DNA of 64,000 nt, taken from assembly GCF_001484195.1 (NCBI RefSeq), contig NZ_LLYW01000019.1:1-64000 (forward strand), written 5' to 3'. Below, piece after piece: positions 52,995-62,403 of this stretch. Each line of letters opens with the position of its first letter. Position 1 is the stretch's first letter. Below the pieces are notes generated by a model. That model saw only the letters and a list, made by a program, of their open reading frames with translations. It was not told where the DNA came from and made no database searches. Origin of the DNA: Thermococcus celericrescens. GTDB lineage: Archaea > Methanobacteriota_B > Thermococci > Thermococcales > Thermococcaceae. Both the position numbers and the translations under genes were made by a program.

Positions 52995-54441
52995 AGCCTC
53001 GTCCTTTGGGGCAGGGTACGAACCCAGCTAGCCCTTAAGCGGGAAAGCAATGCCCTTTTAAAGCCTAAGAGTCATACCATGCTTTGAGATGAAGCGCTCG
53101 GTAACGGTCAAACTCCAGCCGAGCAAGGAGCAGGAGAAAGCACTCTTCGAGTTAGCTCACGCTTCGGCAGTAATCTGGAACAAGCTGAACTACCAGCGTT
53201 TAAAACAATTCAAAGAATTCGGCAGGATTGATTTTAACGGAACTGAAAAGGAAGCTTACCACGAGTTCAAAAACTGGATTGGCGGCTCAACAGTCCAGCA
53301 ATTGGCCAGAAAGAACGCCGAAAGCTGGCGCTCATTCTTCGCACTCAACAGGAAGAAAAAGAATGGAGAATTGCCGGAGTGGTTCAGGCCGAAACCGCCC
53401 GGCTTTGTCAGGGGGGAGAACGGCAGGAAAGTCTTCCTCATCCCACTCCGGAACGACCAGTACAGGATTGACGGGAACGTCGTCGAGTTGAGGCGCCTTG
53501 GAAAATTTGGAAGATTGAGGATTCAATTCAAGGGGAAAATTTACCTCAGGGGCAAGCAGGGAAGGTTAGAGATAACTTACGACGAGGTAAAGCGAAAATG
53601 GTATGCTCACATCAGTATCACAGTGAAAGAAAAACTAATCAACGACGAGTGGGTGAAAGTCCCAAAACAACCCTTGGGCGACCTTTCAGCGGGAATTGAC
53701 TTGGGAGTGAACAATTTAATGGCGGTCTACGTTGAGAATGGTAAAAGCTTCCTCGTGAACGGGAGACCATTAAAGAGTATCGCCTTTTACTGGCGGAGGA
53801 GAATAGCCGATTATCAGTCCAAACTCAACAAGAGTGGTGCAAAGAAGAGTAAGAAGCTCAAAAGAATGCACGAGAAGGCTAAACTTCAGGCAAAGCATTA
53901 CATTAACACTGTTGTAAGGCAGACTGTCGAGAGGCTTTATCAGTTAGGCGTTTCTACCATTGTTGTCGGTTACCCGAAGGGTATCAGTAGGAATTCCGAT
54001 AAGGGTGCGAGGCAGAATTTCCTCCTCTCCCACGTGTGGAGGTTTAATACTGTCATTAAACGCTTGAAGGAAGTGGCTGAGGAGTATGGTATTCTGGTTG
54101 TGCTTGTTGATGAGGTTTTCACTTCCCAGCTTTGCCCTCTCTGCGGCCAGCGCCATTCTAATGGTAGAATCTTTAGAGGTTTGTTTAAGTGCCGTGGAGA
54201 GGGCGTTGTCATGAATGCGGATTTAGTTGGTGCTTTCAACATTTTGAGGAAGGTTGTGGAAAAGATAACCCCGAGCCTGCCGGGTTTGTCGGCGGGTAGG
54301 GGTAATTGGGGGAAGACCCTCCCGGAGGGGTTCTCCGAACCCCCTTCAAAGAGGGTGATGAGGATTACCCCTCAAACCTCCCCGCCTTTAGCGAGGGGTT
54401 TCCCCGACGGAAACCCCACCCTTTAGGGCGAGAGGAGGTCA
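52995..54441 (+). mobile_element. IS200/IS605-type element 2 carrying only TnpB
   Basis: Left tip AGCCTCGTCCTTTGGGGC at 52995 and right tip ...GGGCGAGAGGAGGTCA ending at 54441. Exact removal of these 1447 bases rejoins the two radical-SAM pieces in one frame (...GSWVE-M-QKKNVMSTV...), which supports both borders. No target duplication is seen, as expected for the family. No tnpA is present, so movement needs a transposase supplied elsewhere. Right-end hairpins (CCCCGCCTTTAGCGAGGGG; GGGGTTTCC...GGAAACCCC) lie over the tnpB 3' end. Confidence 0.85.
53089..54426 (+). CDS. tnpB: TnpB-family RNA-guided nuclease (OrfB), element 2
   Basis: A 445-residue TnpB, collinear with the element-1 copy: catalytic Asp 204 (AGIDLGVNN), Glu 342 (LVDEVFTS) and Asp 378 (MNADLVGAFN). 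Zinc ribbon Cys 349, 352 and 368 are present; residue 371, normally Cys, is Glu, and His 356 is kept. An extra C-terminal stretch (RGFPDGNPTL) is translated from the right-end hairpin, so the likely guide-RNA scaffold overlaps the coding 3' end. ATG behind a conserved CTTTGAG. The frame is intact although the host gene is broken. Confidence 0.92.
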   Translation: MKRSVTVKLQPSKEQEKALFELAHASAVIWNKLNYQRLKQFKEFGRIDFNGTEKEAYHEFKNWIGGSTVQQLARKNAESWRSFFALNRKKKNGELPEWFRPKPPGFVRGENGRKVFLIPLRNDQYRIDGNVVELRRLGKFGRLRIQFKGKIYLRGKQGRLEITYDEVKRKWYAHISITVKEKLINDEWVKVPKQPLGDLSAGIDLGVNNLMAVYVENGKSFLVNGRPLKSIAFYWRRRIADYQSKLNKSGAKKSKKLKRMHEKAKLQAKHYINTVVRQTVERLYQLGVSTIVVGYPKGISRNSDKGARQNFLLSHVWRFNTVIKRLKEVAEEYGILVVLVDEVFTSQLCPLCGQRHSNGRIFRGLFKCRGEGVVMNADLVGAFNILRKVVEKITPSLPGLSAGRGNWGKTLPEGFSEPPSKRVMRITPQTSPPLARGFPDGNPTL

Positions 54442-54616
54442 TCTCGACCCAGCTTCCCCATCTCCCGTAGTCCTTCCACCTCATCAGAAACTTGGCGTAG
54501 CAGTACTCGCATGCGAAGGCACAGCCGACGTACTGGTTGACCGCCCACTCCACGCCCGGAATCTTCGATTTTGTGTAGATGCTCTTGGCGCGCCTCTCTA
54601 TAACCCGAACCTTCAT
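54442..54616 (-). pseudogene. Radical-SAM protein, N-terminal part (gene split by TnpB element 2)
   Basis: ATG at 54616 gives MKVRVIERRAKSIYTKSKIPGVEWAVNQYVGCAFACEYCYAKF, with the CxxxCxxC cluster motif (CAFACEYC) for the [4Fe-4S] and SAM. After RWGSWVE the frame enters the right end of element 2. Together with 52405-52994 this would be a ~254-residue SplB-like protein of unknown substrate. The truncated frame continues 25 residues into the element before stopping at 54365. Divergent from the metalloprotease-like gene. Confidence 0.88.
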
Positions 54617-54654
54617 AAGGACTTTTTGTCCATTCTCCTTAAAAGGTGAGCGGC

Positions 54655-55305
54655 ATGAGGTTGAGGGTCCGCCGTCGGCCGGTTAAGTATGCAAGGCTTG
54701 AGGTAAGGCCGGACGGAACGGTTCTGGTCACTGCCCCGGATGGCTTCGACGTTGATAACCTGATCGAGAGGCACCGGGGCTGGCTTGAGGGCAAGCTGGC
54801 CAAGATAGGTGAGCTCAGAGAGATTGCGGAGTCCGGTTTCCCCATCAACGGCGAGTTCTACCAGGTCATTCACGGAAGAAAGCCCAAAGTTCACGAGCAG
54901 TTCAAGACCGTCGTCCTCTCCCCCAACCCCAATGACGTGGTTGACTGCCTGAAGAGGATTCTCAGGAAGGAGCTCCTACCCCTTGTGGATTCCTACGCCT
55001 GGGGGATGGGTGTCGAGCCCGGGAAGGTCTACATCAGGCATCAGAAGAGCCGATGGGGAAGCTGTTCCCCCAAGGGAAACCTGAACTTCAACGTTCGCCT
55101 CATAGCCCTTCCCCGGGAGCTGAGGGAATACGTTGTAATCCATGAGCTCGTCCATCTGAAACACATGAACCATTCGAAGGCCTTTTGGGAGCTCGTCGGG
55201 GAGTTTTACCCTGACTACAAAACCGCCAGAAGGGAGCTCAAGAAGTGGTGGACGATAGTCGAGCTGAACCCCCACTGGAAGTGGCTGGCGCGGGGTGGAG
55301 TCTAG
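54655..55305 (+). CDS. YgjP-like zinc metallopeptidase-fold protein (DUF45)
   Basis: A 216-residue protein. VYIRHQKSRWGSCSPKGNLNFNVRLIALPRELREYVVIHELVHLKHMNHSKAFW contains the HELVH zinc motif and the second His of the WLM/SprT-like DUF45 domain. Bacterial homologues sit with type I restriction systems; no protease activity is firmly known. The ATG at 54655 follows GGTGAG. The gene is next to an NfeD-like protein, three bases apart. Confidence 0.87.
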   Translation: MRLRVRRRPVKYARLEVRPDGTVLVTAPDGFDVDNLIERHRGWLEGKLAKIGELREIAESGFPINGEFYQVIHGRKPKVHEQFKTVVLSPNPNDVVDCLKRILRKELLPLVDSYAWGMGVEPGKVYIRHQKSRWGSCSPKGNLNFNVRLIALPRELREYVVIHELVHLKHMNHSKAFWELVGEFYPDYKTARRELKKWWTIVELNPHWKWLARGGV

Positions 55306-55307
55306 AG

Positions 55308-55703
55308 ATGTGGCGTATAAAAGCAGGGAATCTACTCAAGCTCCTCGCACTGATGGCCGATGAAATCATCGTTGGCGTTTTCATCTTCCTGATACTCCCT
55401 GAAATAGGTGTGGAAATTCCCCTCTGGGCGGGCTTGCTTGTGATGTCTCTTCTTTTGGCCAAGGATTTCCTCATAGCGCCCTTCGTTCTCGGAGTGGGAG
55501 CGGACAAAAAGCCCCTTGCAGGCCCAGAGGGACTGATAGGGAGAACCGCCCTCGTTGTGGAAGACCTCTCCCCTGAGGGGGTTGTTAAACTCGATGGCGA
55601 GCTCTGGAAGGCAGAATGCCTGAACGGAGTCGCCGAAAGGGGTGATAGGGTTAGAATAATATCAGTCCGGGGCACTAAGGTTCTCGTGGAACGCCGAGAG
55701 TAG
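55308..55703 (+). CDS. NfeD-like membrane protein with C-terminal OB domain
   Basis: A 131-residue protein with two helices (about 17-33 and 37-60) followed by a soluble ~70-residue domain: GLIGRTALVVEDLSPEGVVKLDGELWKAECLNGVAERGDRVRIISVRGTKVLVERRE, the OB fold of NfeD/YuaF proteins. These act with stomatin-type membrane proteins; no stomatin gene is adjacent. Its 3' end overlaps the convergent PH-domain gene by 29 bases. Confidence 0.85.
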   Translation: MWRIKAGNLLKLLALMADEIIVGVFIFLILPEIGVEIPLWAGLLVMSLLLAKDFLIAPFVLGVGADKKPLAGPEGLIGRTALVVEDLSPEGVVKLDGELWKAECLNGVAERGDRVRIISVRGTKVLVERRE

Positions 55704-56112
55704 CCAGAACCCTCGCAACCTCCTCCGGGTTGTTGGTCGTGAACGAAACCGTCCAGCCCTTCCTCTGATGTATCGTGACGCAGCCCTTGGCCGGCAGGTT
55801 GAAGTGTATCGTCCCGTAGCAGGAGGTCCAGCCTTCTCCGACCCGGAAGCTCGCCATATTCTCGATGGGTACCGTCTTCCTGACTATAAGCCCAAGGATG
55901 CCCCTTATCCTCAGCTCGCGCTCGTCTATCTCGATTCTGATTGCCATGACGTCGAGGAGCAGGATTGCAACCCCCACCGTGGTCGCGAGCATTATTTCAA
56001 AGCCTTCTCCAGCCTGATACGTTGCATAAAGGCCTGCGAGCATTGAGATTATAGGAACAAGCAGAACGACCTGCAGAATCCTGCTCGTCAGGGTCTCCTC
56101 GTAGAGCGCCAT
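55675..56112 (-). CDS. Membrane protein with PH-like domain
   Basis: A 145-residue protein. Two N-terminal helices (about 14-32 and 38-56) are followed by IRIEIDERELRIRGILGLIVRKTVPIENMASFRVGEG, the start of a bacterial PH-like (DUF304/YdbT-type) domain, and YGTIHFNLPAKGCVTIHQRKGWTVSFT. Function unknown. ATG at 56112 follows a GGTGAG site. Confidence 0.7.
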   Translation of the reverse strand: MALYEETLTSRILQVVLLVPIISMLAGLYATYQAGEGFEIMLATTVGVAILLLDVMAIRIEIDERELRIRGILGLIVRKTVPIENMASFRVGEGWTSCYGTIHFNLPAKGCVTIHQRKGWTVSFTTNNPEEVARVLATLGVPREP

Positions 56113-56179
56113 GTTCTCACCGAAGGAACTTCTCGGTTAGAGCTTTAAAGGTTGGCTCCCAAACCCCTCCGGTGATAGC

Positions 56180-56608
56180 ATGGTCAGGATAATGCCCGTT
56201 GACAGGTTGAGCGACGAGGAGGTTACAGGGATTCTGACGAAGTACAGAAAGATCGCCCTTGTGGGTGCTTCACCGAAGCCCGAGCGCGACGCGAACGATG
56301 TGATGCGCTACCTCCTCGAACACGGCTACGAAGTCTATCCAGTCAACCCCCGCTATTCCGAAGTCCTCGGAAGGAAGTGCTATCCGAGCGTTCTCGATAT
56401 TCCCGATGACGTCGAGATAGTCGACCTCTTCGTAAGGCCCGAGTTCACGATGGACTACGTCGAGCAGGCGATAAAGAAGGGCGCAAAGGTCGTCTGGTTC
56501 CAGTTCAACACGTACAACCGGGAAGCGTTCAAAAAGGCCAAGGAAGCGGGCCTAACTGCAGTTGCCCACCGCTGCATAAAGCAGGAGCATGCGAGGTTGA
56601 TTGGTTAG
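56180..56608 (+). CDS. CoA-binding domain protein (YccU-like)
   Basis: A 142-residue Rossmann-fold protein: ALVGASPKPERDANDVMRYLLEHGYEVYPVNPRY and VEIVDLFVRPEFTMDYVEQAIKKGAKVVWFQFNTYN are typical of the CoA_binding_2 family. Binds CoA in some members; a role in protein CoAlation or acyl-CoA metabolism is unproven. The ATG follows GGTGATAGC. It overlaps the convergent methyltransferase gene by four bases. Confidence 0.88.
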   Translation: MVRIMPVDRLSDEEVTGILTKYRKIALVGASPKPERDANDVMRYLLEHGYEVYPVNPRYSEVLGRKCYPSVLDIPDDVEIVDLFVRPEFTMDYVEQAIKKGAKVVWFQFNTYNREAFKKAKEAGLTAVAHRCIKQEHARLIG

Positions 56609-57705
56609 CTCCGATACCTCAGCACGTGGATGTCCCTGACGAGTTTGTGCCTCTCCTCGTAGTCGGTGTACCTTCCAACGACCTCGAAGCCGAGCTTGCC
56701 CAGCCACTTCCTTTCCTTTCTGTATATTCCCCCGCCGCTCAGCCTGTAGGCCGGGAAGACGAAGACAACCCGTCCGTTCCTTTTGAGAACGTCGCCAAAG
56801 CTCTCAAAGACGGGATAATAAAGCCTGTCCAGCTCGTTGGCAAGCTTTATCGCCTCTCCCCTGCTCGGGTTCCTCCTGAGAGGCTTTCCGAGGTAGGGTT
56901 CTGTAACTACCGCGTCGAACCTCTGGCGGAAGCAGCGCTTCAGCTTTCTCGCGTCGCAGACCTCAAGGTGTGCCGAGTTCTTCAGGCGGAACTCCTTTCT
57001 GAGCCATGCGAGGTTCTTCTTGGCGTCCCGTATTCTCTCCGGGTCGCGGTCGCCCCCATAAGCGCTGAGCCCCTGGAGGACGAACTCCTGAACTATCGTC
57101 CCTATTCCGCAGAAGGGGTCGAGGAAGGAGCCCTTCCTCACCTCTGTCAGGTTCACCATTATCCTCGCGAGCCTTGGCGGAATTGAGAGTATCGGCCTCT
57201 GAACCGGCCTCTCCACATCGAGCTTCTTCAGCTCGAACGGGTCGGTAACCTTCACCGTCTCGCCGACCCAGAAGCTCCCGTCCTCGCGGAAGAGGAAGAC
57301 GAAGTCCTTGACCTCCGGAAAGCCCTTGAGGATTAGTTCGGCGGGCATGGCGTAAACTTTGGCGGGCTTGAAGAACTTTGAGGGGCCCTCCGCCTTGAAT
57401 TCCCTCTTTACCGCGCTCCCCAGCTTCCGCCAGAGCTTCCAGTCGCCCTCACCGTAGAGGCTGACGGTGAAGAGCCTCGCGTATTCGAGGTCGCCTATGG
57501 CATCCTCGCCCTCGCCGACTATCCTGACCAGTTTGAGTGAACCCCCCAGCCAGCGGAAGTACCTCTCCACCGTGGGTGATGACTCAAATATCAGCCAGTC
57601 TCGCGCGGACTCGATAACTCTAACTTTAAGGTCGAACCTTCTGGTGAATGCATAAAATTCTGCCTCGCTGAGGCGTGGATTTTTGCCAAATATCACCGCG
57701 TACAT
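56605..57705 (-). CDS. THUMP-type RNA methyltransferase (Trm11/Trm-G10-like)
   Basis: A 366-residue protein. An N-terminal ~150-residue region is followed by SAM motif I FLDPFCGIGTIVQEFVL, GGDRDPERIRDAKKNL, and the catalytic TEPYLGKPLRRNP. The catalytic motif is EPYLG, where Trm-G10 has DPPY, so the base methylated may differ; guanine-N2 of tRNA is the family norm. The ATG at 57705 (MYAVIFGKNPRLSEAE) is chosen; the frame from 57804 crosses the promoter region. Confidence 0.82.
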   Translation of the reverse strand: MYAVIFGKNPRLSEAEFYAFTRRFDLKVRVIESARDWLIFESSPTVERYFRWLGGSLKLVRIVGEGEDAIGDLEYARLFTVSLYGEGDWKLWRKLGSAVKREFKAEGPSKFFKPAKVYAMPAELILKGFPEVKDFVFLFREDGSFWVGETVKVTDPFELKKLDVERPVQRPILSIPPRLARIMVNLTEVRKGSFLDPFCGIGTIVQEFVLQGLSAYGGDRDPERIRDAKKNLAWLRKEFRLKNSAHLEVCDARKLKRCFRQRFDAVVTEPYLGKPLRRNPSRGEAIKLANELDRLYYPVFESFGDVLKRNGRVVFVFPAYRLSGGGIYRKERKWLGKLGFEVVGRYTDYEERHKLVRDIHVLRYRS

Positions 57706-57824
57706 GGTCGCATCCTTCGAGGGAGCCCTTAAAAACGTTCCGAGGGTTAGGTTAATAAGATGCGAGGTGCAATAAAGAACAAGAACGGTGTGTAAAATCC
57801 ACAACCGTACGGGGGATAGGCGGC

Positions 57825-59108
57825 ATGATTGTCAAGGAAATTCTCGCCTCAGTTGAGGCGATTCCAGACCCCTATATAAAATCGGTAACGTATGCTAAAA
57901 TAGGTGAGAGGCTTGCCAAGGCCAGAGAGGGCGGTTATAAAACCGCGTTTCTGAAGGCTCTCGAAACGGCGAAGGAAATAGAGGATCCCGTGAAGATGTT
58001 CCGGGCCCTTTTGTCGGTTGGATATTCCCTCGGCAGGGCGGGTCTTAAGTCGTCCAAAAGGATATATCAGGGTGTTCTTGAGGACTCCCGCGTCCTTCCC
58101 GCACCCCAAAGGGATGTCATAATGAGGACTGCCGCTGCCTACATGCTCGCCCTGGGGGAGGTGGCCGAGGCAATCCTCTACGCGCTGGAGGTGAAGAACC
58201 GCACCCTCCGGAACGAGATCCTTCTTGAGGTTATCAGGGCCAACGCAAAGATGATCGGAAGGGAGCAGCTAAAGGCCGCCTCCCGCATCAGAAAGAGCAA
58301 GCTTGCCCTTGAGTACATCGACGGTGAGCCCTACCGCTCCAAGGCCCTCCTCGAGCTGATCAAGGCCTACCTCGCCCTCGGGAGCTACGAAAACGGAATA
58401 TCGATGATACTGGAGATAGAGGTGAAGGAGTGGGCGAGGCATGCCTTCAAGGAGGTGGCTTTCTACCTGAAGGATAGGGAGGTACTCGGTCACTACATAG
58501 ATTCCCTTGAGGCCGTCGCCAACGGGCTGATTGAGAAGTTCGGTGAGGAGTTCACTGAGGAGCTTGCCCTCGCATTCGCCTTGAGTGGTGAGGGGGTTTC
58601 CGCCGCTGAACTCATAAGACGCCTGAAGAACAGCGAGGAGGTGTTTGTTAAAATCGCCCTCGACCTCCTTGAAAGGGACCACAACGTTCTCCCGGCTTTC
58701 ATCTCTCCCCTTGAGGATGATGAAGCTGAACTCGTCGGGAGGGCCGTGATGAATCGCATTCTGGAAAGGCCCGAACTCGGGGGATGGGAGATAATCAGGG
58801 CCATAGGTAAGAGCACGTCCAGCGAGGAGGTATGGGCCAAGATTGCCCGCTACTACGTCATCACGGGTGAGCTGGAGGGCGCTATGAAGGTTGGAGGCCT
58901 GCTGAGGGACGAGAGGCTTCGCTCGATAGTCATGGCCGACATTGCCCACCATCTGGTCAAGAAGGGGGATGTTGAGCGTGCCATCGATGCCGCCCTCGAG
59001 GTTCGCGATCCCAAATTCTCGTCGATCCTGGTCTCTGAAATCCTGATAAAAGCTCTCGAACATGAGCTTCCGGGGAGGGTTAAGCAGTGGAACGGCTCAA
59101 AGCACTGA
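57825..59108 (+). CDS. Alpha-helical repeat protein
   Basis: A 427-residue, all-helical protein made of repeating ~35-residue units such as RSKALLELIKAYLALGSYENGISMILEIE and RSIVMADIAHHLVKKGDVERAIDAALEV, which look like TPR/HEAT-type repeats. No enzymatic motif. Probably a scaffold for protein contacts. ATG at 57825 behind GGCGG. It overlaps the next small gene by 22 bases and is probably co-translated with it. No family name assigned. Confidence 0.75.
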   Translation: MIVKEILASVEAIPDPYIKSVTYAKIGERLAKAREGGYKTAFLKALETAKEIEDPVKMFRALLSVGYSLGRAGLKSSKRIYQGVLEDSRVLPAPQRDVIMRTAAAYMLALGEVAEAILYALEVKNRTLRNEILLEVIRANAKMIGREQLKAASRIRKSKLALEYIDGEPYRSKALLELIKAYLALGSYENGISMILEIEVKEWARHAFKEVAFYLKDREVLGHYIDSLEAVANGLIEKFGEEFTEELALAFALSGEGVSAAELIRRLKNSEEVFVKIALDLLERDHNVLPAFISPLEDDEAELVGRAVMNRILERPELGGWEIIRAIGKSTSSEEVWAKIARYYVITGELEGAMKVGGLLRDERLRSIVMADIAHHLVKKGDVERAIDAALEVRDPKFSSILVSEILIKALEHELPGRVKQWNGSKH

Positions 59109-59374
59109 GGAAGACGAGGAGCAATCGGGTGGGATTTATAGCCGATATGATCTCCCTGCTCCTGGCAGATAAGGAGCTGTACTCCGACGAGGTTCTTTTC
59201 AGGGATGCGGTTGAGGAGATATACTCCACCCTGCGCTCGGAGGTCACGGAGAACGGCAGAAAAGACCTCGTCGAGGCCTACGAGCTGGCGGTTCTCCTCA
59301 AGGCGGTCGTGTCTGGCAGGGTTAAGGGTACCGAGGAGCTGCTGGTGGAGATCAGAAAGAACCTGCCCGGGTGA
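59087..59374 (+). CDS. Small helical protein, unrecognised
   Basis: A 95-residue protein from a GTG at 59087, five bases after GGAGGGTT inside the preceding gene. It is helical and charged (FIADMISLLLADKELYSDEVLFRDAVEEIYSTLRSEV). Its overlap with the repeat protein suggests the two form a complex. No family recognised. Confidence 0.65.
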   Translation: MERLKALRKTRSNRVGFIADMISLLLADKELYSDEVLFRDAVEEIYSTLRSEVTENGRKDLVEAYELAVLLKAVVSGRVKGTEELLVEIRKNLPG

Positions 59375-59378
59375 TGGC

Positions 59379-59783
59379 ATGCTCTTTGAGATCGAGGTTT
59401 CCACGAGGGAGAAGTTCCAGATAGTTGATATAACCTCCGAGGTCCAGACGCTCGTCTATCGCTCCGGAGTCAAGCATGGCATCGTCATCGTTTTTGTCAG
59501 ACACACAACCACTGGCCTCCTGATAAACGAAGCTGAAAGCGGGCTTCTTCAAGATATCAGGGCCCAGATGAAAGAGCTGGTCCCGAAGGGTGCCGGCTAC
59601 GCCCACGATCTCATAGACAGCAACGCCCACGCACACCTGCGGGCGACCCTCTTCCTGAACCCCGAGGTTGTCGTCCCCATAGACAGGGCCGAGCTCCAGC
59701 TCGGGACCTGGCAGAGAATCCTATTCATCGAGCTGGACGGCCCGAGGCGCAGAAAGGTCCTGGTGAAGATCTGCAGGTGCTAG
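59379..59783 (+). CDS. YjbQ/UPF0047 family protein
   Basis: A 134-residue protein: VFVRHTTTGLLINEAESGLLQDI, HDLIDSNAHAHLRATLFLNPEVVVPIDRAELQLGTWQRILFIELDGPRRRKV cover the YjbQ fold, with conserved His and Asn. Some members show weak thiamin phosphate synthase activity in vitro, but their role is unknown. ATG at 59379 follows GGGTGATGG. Converges with and overlaps by four bases the GTPase gene. Confidence 0.93.
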   Translation: MLFEIEVSTREKFQIVDITSEVQTLVYRSGVKHGIVIVFVRHTTTGLLINEAESGLLQDIRAQMKELVPKGAGYAHDLIDSNAHAHLRATLFLNPEVVVPIDRAELQLGTWQRILFIELDGPRRRKVLVKICRC

Positions 59784-60337
59784 ACGTACTGGGCGTAGTA
59801 CGCCAGCCTCTCGAGCAGCTCGTTGAATCCCTCGTAGGTGACCAGGGACAGCGGTATCGCCTCCTGCTCAAGGCGCTTTTTTATCGTTTCCCTGACTTCC
59901 TCGACCCGCTCCCTCGGCACGAGGTCTATCTTGTTGATGACGACGATTATCGGCTTCTCGTAGCGGAACTTGAGCATGTGGTGGAGCTTCTCCATGCCCC
60001 TATGCAGGCCGACGGTGGCATCGACCATGTGAATTACTATGTCCGCGGAGACTATCTCGTCGATTATCTCTCGGAACTTCTCCTCGCTCAGGACCTTGCC
60101 CCTCAGCTCCCTCTGGGGGTCGAAGAGGCCAGCGGTGTCTATGAGCACGAACTCATCGGCTCCTCCGAGGGGGTTCTTCATGCTCTTCGGTATCTTGAGC
60201 TTTCCGAAGCGCCGTCTTATCGTCCCCTTGGTTGTTCCTGGGAGGTTCTCTACCTCCGATATTTTGCCGCCTATGAGGGCGTTCATGAGCGTTGACTTGC
60301 CGGCGTTCTCGGCACCGATAATCGCAACCTTTATCAT
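59780..60337 (-). CDS. Era/Der-like small GTPase
   Basis: A 185-residue GTPase with G1 GAENAGKST, switch region LPGTTKGTIRRRFG, G3 DTAG near 76, and G4 NKID near 140. The central part is like Era/MnmE-type GTPases but no extra domain follows. Such archaeal Era-like GTPases likely act on ribosome or RNA assembly; unproven. The ATG at 60337 follows GGGGTGAG; the frame from 60403 is upstream of the ribosome-binding site. Confidence 0.88.
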   Translation of the reverse strand: MIKVAIIGAENAGKSTLMNALIGGKISEVENLPGTTKGTIRRRFGKLKIPKSMKNPLGGADEFVLIDTAGLFDPQRELRGKVLSEEKFREIIDEIVSADIVIHMVDATVGLHRGMEKLHHMLKFRYEKPIIVVINKIDLVPRERVEEVRETIKKRLEQEAIPLSLVTYEGFNELLERLAYYAQYV

Positions 60338-60386
60338 ACCCTCACCCCACAGATATCTGCAAGATTGGTCTATAAAGGTGATGAGC

Positions 60387-60701
60387 ATGCCCAAGCGGGT
60401 CAAACTCGGTCATCATTACTATTACATCGTTACGGTTGATGAGCTGAATTCCGGCGGTTTTCGCGGTAAGAACGTCGTAATCGAGGGCACCATAGAGGAC
60501 AAGCCCCTTGTGGAGTTCCTTCCCATGGAGTTACCTGGTTACAGGACGACCTTTAAAGTTTCCGGCCTCAGAGTGGAGTTCTCGGGAAGTCCGTGCCTCG
60601 GAAAGGGCGAATGGGTGAAGGTCTATGGCAGATTCCTGGGAGACTGCATAATGGCGAGCGCCATTGAAACCGAAAGGGCGGTTTTCACAACGGAGGAATG
60701 A
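60387..60701 (+). CDS. Small OB-fold-like protein
   Basis: A 104-residue protein: YYYIVTVDELNSGGFRGKNVVIEGTIEDKPLVEFLPMELPGYRTTFKVSGLRVEF... with beta strands, Gly turns and VKVYGRFLGD in an OB-like order. Possibly single-strand nucleic-acid binding; not assigned to a family. ATG at 60387 follows GGTG. It overlaps the HD gene region, which starts at the next ATG. Confidence 0.65.
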   Translation: MPKRVKLGHHYYYIVTVDELNSGGFRGKNVVIEGTIEDKPLVEFLPMELPGYRTTFKVSGLRVEFSGSPCLGKGEWVKVYGRFLGDCIMASAIETERAVFTTEE

Positions 60702-60703
60702 AA

Positions 60704-61261
60704 ATGTCCCTCATCGACCTTTTTATCGAGGCTGGGAACCTGAAAAAACTTCCCAGAACCGGCTGGCTCCTCCGGGGCGTTTCAAACCCAGAGAGCATAG
60801 CCGACCACAGCTACCGTGTTGCCCTGATAACCCTATTCCTGGCAGATGAACTGAGGGCGAAGGGCGTTGAGATAGACGTTGAGCGGGCCCTCAAGATAGC
60901 GGTTCTCCACGACCTCGCCGAGGCGAGGGTCACCGACATACCCCTGACGGCGCAGTACTACCTCGACAAGGGCAAGGCCGAGAAGAAGGCCGCGATGGAG
61001 CTTTTCATCAAAACACCAAACCCGAGGGAGTACTTCCGGCTCTGGCGCGAGTACGAGGAGGGCCTCAGCCTCGAGGGCAGGCTCGTAAAGTTCGCCGACA
61101 AGCTGGAGATGCTGGTTCAGGCACTCGAATACGAAAAGGCCGGCTTCAAAGACCTCGACGAGTTCTGGAGCGCGCTGGATTCCCTCCGGGAGAGCGAGTT
61201 CTACGAGCACTTTCGGGAGATTGTGGAGGAACTCGCCGGGTTGAGAAAACAAAACCGTTAA
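60704..61261 (+). CDS. HD-domain phosphohydrolase (YfbR/HDDC2-like)
   Basis: A 185-residue HD protein: the metal ligands are in SIADHSYRVALITLFLADEL, VLHDLAEARVTDIPL and FADKLEMLVQALEY. This fits 5'-deoxynucleotidase YfbR/HDDC2 enzymes that dephosphorylate deoxynucleoside monophosphates. Start 60704 is seven bases after GGAGG; an ATG at 60698 overlaps the previous stop. It sits downstream of an OB-fold gene. Confidence 0.9.
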   Translation: MSLIDLFIEAGNLKKLPRTGWLLRGVSNPESIADHSYRVALITLFLADELRAKGVEIDVERALKIAVLHDLAEARVTDIPLTAQYYLDKGKAEKKAAMELFIKTPNPREYFRLWREYEEGLSLEGRLVKFADKLEMLVQALEYEKAGFKDLDEFWSALDSLRESEFYEHFREIVEELAGLRKQNR

Positions 61262-61267
61262 CGTTAA

Positions 61268-62365
<1,098 letters not shown>

Positions 62366-62403
62366 GATTTTTATTTCCTCTTTCCAACTCTATGGGGATC
62401 GCC

